A stretch of DNA of 64,000 nucleotides, taken from NCBI GenBank assembly GCA_032207245.1, contig CM063502.1, positions 119,042,929 through 119,106,928 on the forward strand, written 5' to 3'. A program made the translations under genes and the position numbers. Shown here piece by piece: positions 60,770 to 64,000 of the stretch. Within the stretch, counting starts at the first letter, position 1; each line of letters starts with the position of its first letter. The notes below the pieces were generated by a model. It was given only the letters and a program-made list of their open reading frames with translations. It did no database searches and had not been told where the DNA came from. The DNA is from Pardosa pseudoannulata (Eukaryota; Arthropoda; Arachnida; Araneae; Lycosidae).

Positions 60770-61664
60770 TATTTGAAAAAAGTTATAATTCAGCGAAAAT
60801 ATTCTGAAGGAAATAGCCATTTTTTCAGTACAATATGACTACAATAGTTTTTAGAACAGATTGGACAGATTATCGTAGAAACATATCAATTTTATCATAC
60901 CTTTATTTTACATGCCTAACATAGAAAGCTGATAAATTTCAAAAGGGATATTACAGTTAGAAATGCACGTGGAGTTTTTCAAATATTTATAATACACTTC
61001 TTTCTTAATAAATTTTGTATTAGTCTTAACTGAATTGTATGTTGTGGTAGTAATTATATTTTTTATAGAATTGTGAACACTAAAAAAAAAACTTTATTCT
61101 CATTCTTAAATATATATCACAGTTCAATGACACAGAAATACGGAATTTTATTTGGATTTTGTCCAATTGTTCCGTTTACTATCGCCTTAAAACTACATTG
61201 CTTTGATAATGCATGAAAATTGATTTAAAAGCTACTTCTATATCATACTAGATTTGCTTCAGTTACCGATTTCCATTTCTGATCTACTTATAGAGACATA
61301 TAATAAAGTCTGATTAATTAAATTTGCAATAATATTCTTTCAGAACTATTACTGAGAATAGAACTAACTATCCTGACACCTTAAAGCTTTTTAACATTTT
61401 CGGGTTTGACAGGACTGCAATCTCGTTTGTTTAATCCTAAAACTATCCTATTTTTATCGAACGTTTGTACTACTTTTAAGTTTAAAAAATTTCAAAACAA
61501 AGAAAGGCAAGTAATTCTTACGTTTTGACTAAAAAATGGATTTACGGCCCATTAAAGTTTATTTTCAGCTTTAACAGCGTATATTTTCAACTACGAAATG
61601 TCTGAAACTTAAGGACAGTGTCACAGGATTAAACGTTCTCCTTATACCATTATAATTTTTGAAG

Positions 61665-61665
<1 letters not shown>
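60770..61665. other. AT-rich sequence, nothing recognised
   Basis: No exon or repeat copy was seen. Confidence 0.5.

Positions 61666-61668
<3 letters not shown>

Positions 61669-61739
<71 letters not shown>
61669..61739. repeat. (TA)n microsatellite
   Basis: About 35 TA units. Confidence 0.97.
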
Positions 61740-61744
<5 letters not shown>

Positions 61745-61746
<2 letters not shown>

Positions 61747-63615
61747 TGACTGATATTTTTTGTGCAGTTTATTTTCATTCCTACAGTTTCTATTAAGATG
61801 TAATTCAAGCTGATCTACTCTGACGATTATAACATCGTCCTTACTCGTAAGGGTTTTAAAGGTTGAATCTAATGCATATTCTTGGATGTTAGAAAAATTA
61901 TACAGTAATAATTAACCATTAATTTGACAAGATGATTTTTAAAATATTTAATTTGTTATTTTCCCATGTCTGTATAGACATTAGGATCTCTGTAAAATAA
62001 ACAAAAAATATATTTTCCATTTTTGCGATAATGTCCGCACTGACAATATGTTAATAGTGGTTATAAAAATACATGTCCGGTGTAGCAGCCAGACTTAGCC
62101 AAATTAAGGGTTAATACTTTAAAATAATAAAGAAATAGCTAAAGAATTAAATACTTCTACAAAATAGCCTTACGGAGATTCCAAACTTCATTTTCATTGT
62201 AAGAGTATACTTAGCAAAATGCAGAACTGACAAATTATGATGGTAAAAATATATGTTGAAAAAAACAAAGTGTTTAAATTGTAGTGGAACTGAAAGTGTT
62301 GTCTTAGAATTAAATTATTAATTTAGTATATATACTTAGTATATAAACTTAAACTTTCGTATATAATTTAATACCGTAATATATAATACTTACAGTTTAA
62401 CTTAAATATACTTAAGTGACTCAAATATTTAAATGACCCTCAAGTAAATTGAATCTTGCTTTTGTTAATGCAGAGAGAAAGGAATGCATTTGTTTAAATT
62501 TTGATTTTTCCTATTAGTTTAGGAGTTTAAAAACCATTATAATTTAAAAACATTTATTTAGTTTGTGAATAAGTATAAAATACCTTGTAAAATCGCATGT
62601 GCATATTATTTTCTCTAAGACATATATTTTGAAAACTATTTTAAAGGTGAACTTAAATTGTAGAAATAAGTTCAAATTCATTAACGCCCTTAGTTAGTAA
62701 TCTGAAAAAATTCGAATATTTAAAGGAAATTTGATATTTTACGTCGCAGCAAATTTTACTCATCTTCATTAAATTGAAGAACAGAATATAAAATTTCTTT
62801 TCACAGAACATAATATAAAAATTCATTCAATAAGGAAATTAACTACTCAGTAACTACATTTTAAATATTCGGATTTTAGCAAGAATATAAAGACGTTTAC
62901 TTAATCAAAAGGACACTTAAAGCTGTTAAATTTAGATATTTACAATAACGAAAACTATATGGCAGAATATTAAAAATACTTTAGAGGAATATATTTTTAA
63001 TAAATAATCGTTAAAACAACTCCTGAACACTTCTTTGCAATATCACGTGCAGATAGTTTATAAGATATTCATTTAGAGAAAGCAAACTCTCAGAATATTA
63101 AAAAGAACACAAGTGTTTATCAATATAATTAAGAAGTATCCACAATTACTTTTGATATTGATCTTATGTGTAAAACCAAACAAGAAGAACCGCACAAAAA
63201 TATTCTATTAAAATACTTCAGAATTCGCTTACAAGCTTTTACAAATGATCGATTCTTTCTCTTTAGCGAAATAAGTTGTAAATCATCATTTGTGTCTAAG
63301 AATATAGGGTTTTGTTACATTTAAATCAATCTACTACGTAGCACTAAGTTCAAAGGGAATTTTTGGCAGGCCTTTTGGCTGTGTTTAATGGTTACAGAAG
63401 ATGTCATTAACACATTTATTACCTCATGTTTACCCAGGTTTATGCCAAAAACAAGTTAAAAGAAAATACAATTAACATAAAGAGAATACCTTTGTTCAGG
63501 TTGACATGTGAATCGAGGACAGAGTGCTGAGGTAAGTCACACGAAGAGGATTACTTTATCAATGAATTACAGGTAAAAGGGTGTTGCTGTTATTTTCACA
63601 CATTGTTCCCAATTC
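61745..63615. other. AT-rich intronic sequence, nothing recognised
   Basis: Contains a TATATACTTAGTATATAAACTTA-like palindromic patch near 62325-62360. No exon or repeat copy was seen. Confidence 0.5.
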
Positions 63616-63621
63616 AATGGA

Positions 63622-63745
63622 AGGTTGGATAGGAGTGCTAATGTCAATGTTTTGTTACTTGAGGTCTAATTAGACCGCTAAATACTCTTCAAACCAATTC
63701 CAAAGAGCTGTATTCATTTATACTAACAGGGGGATCTTTACCCAC
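63622..63745 (-). mobile_element. Strongly diverged SINE copy
   Basis: GGTTGGATAGGAGTGCTAATGTC, TTACTTGAGGTCTAATTAGACC, CAATTCCAAAGAGCTGTATTCAT follow the order of tail, middle and body of the family with many changes. Confidence 0.5.
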
Positions 63746-64000
63746 AGATTAACTCTGAAAGTAGGCATCTTACCTAAAACTTTAATGTTCTACAAAGAAA
63801 GGCATATCATTCTTATGATTATCTTAATGATTCATAAAGATAACAGAGCTGGAGTTACTACTATAAGTTATTTTACCTATTAATTCCCCATTTATCTCAA
63901 TTTCATATAAAAATTAAAAAGCGGTAAGTGCGTTCTGTGTAGAAAAATTTCACAGTATCATTTAAATTTCATTACTTTGCAAATTCAGTATTTATATTAT

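Noticed and set aside
60623..60820. 65-codon minus-strand frame containing PSEPEFVGSNPATGMDV
   Set aside because: This is the translated tRNA-derived SINE; similar peptides appear as false proteins wherever the SINE lies (also at 24812-25048 and 25925-26295).
63495..63530. Possible plus-strand microexon between CCTTTGTTCAG and GTAAGTCAC
   Set aside because: The splice-like signals are good, but the 32-nt interval has no recognisable coding content, is on the strand opposite to the host exon and has no partner exon.

Overview
This is an AT-rich animal nuclear DNA window, most likely from an arthropod and probably a spider or other chelicerate. The evidence for that is indirect: low gene density, long TA/TAA microsatellites, a tRNA-derived SINE with a GGTTT-type tail, and piggyBac, hAT, pogo and mariner relics. 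Nothing looks bacterial: there are no operons, ribosome binding sites, CRISPR arrays or rRNA. Most open frames of 60-120 codons here are chance or microsatellite reading frames.

Only one convincing host exon was found. It is a 109-bp exon on the minus strand (13077 down to 12969) with a TACTAAT branch-like site, a pyrimidine tract, an AG acceptor and a GTAAGA donor. It reads KWLCNPVRKLSHGRLEK and onward in its only long open frame, which I recognise as the linker after the SH3 domain in the Trio/Kalirin/UNC-73 Rho-GEF family. If so, the window is two introns of a trio-like gene transcribed right to left: at least 50.9 kb upstream of the exon and at least 12.9 kb downstream. A CpG-rich block at 10.85-11.22 kb, just downstream of the exon, is a candidate internal promoter or 5' exon.

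The rest is mostly mobile DNA. (1) A tRNA-derived SINE is present in about sixteen recognisable pieces, fourteen with the tRNA-like head on the minus strand; several have clear target duplications, and one copy lies inside another at 24.6-24.96 kb. (2) Four about 570-bp piggyBac deletion derivatives (2859, 9334, 20046, 41920) have TTAA ends, a remnant of the transposase C-terminal zinc-binding domain and two paired hairpins near one end. Three of the four sit at a TTAA inside a SINE or a tRNA-like sequence. (3) A second TTAA-flanked family (11450), a pogo/Tigger deletion derivative (17865), a TIR element with a TTTACT duplication (18559), a 482-bp hAT derivative (47000), two hAT ends (40149, 44390), a mariner relic (49.7-50.08 kb) and a non-LTR retrotransposon tail (58.67-59.12 kb) are also present. 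(4) An unclassified roughly 0.8-0.9-kb repeat occurs at 0.8, 42.9 and 56.4 kb. (5) A decayed histone H2A.Z-like pseudogene lies at 58.04-58.29 kb.

Region by region: 0-13 kb has the unknown repeat, two piggyBac copies, GC-rich inserts and the exon; 13-24 kb has AT-rich intron, the pogo and TIR elements, the third piggyBac copy and tandem repeats; 24-31 kb has the SINE cluster and a CpG-rich unique block; 31-39 kb is mostly featureless intron with a TAA microsatellite; 39-48 kb has GC-rich blocks, SINEs, the fourth piggyBac copy, hAT pieces and a duplicated segment; 48-64 kb is AT-rich intron with mariner, H2A.Z and retrotransposon relics. No new multi-gene system is visible. The most distinctive material is the piggyBac-derived family and its nesting in SINEs.
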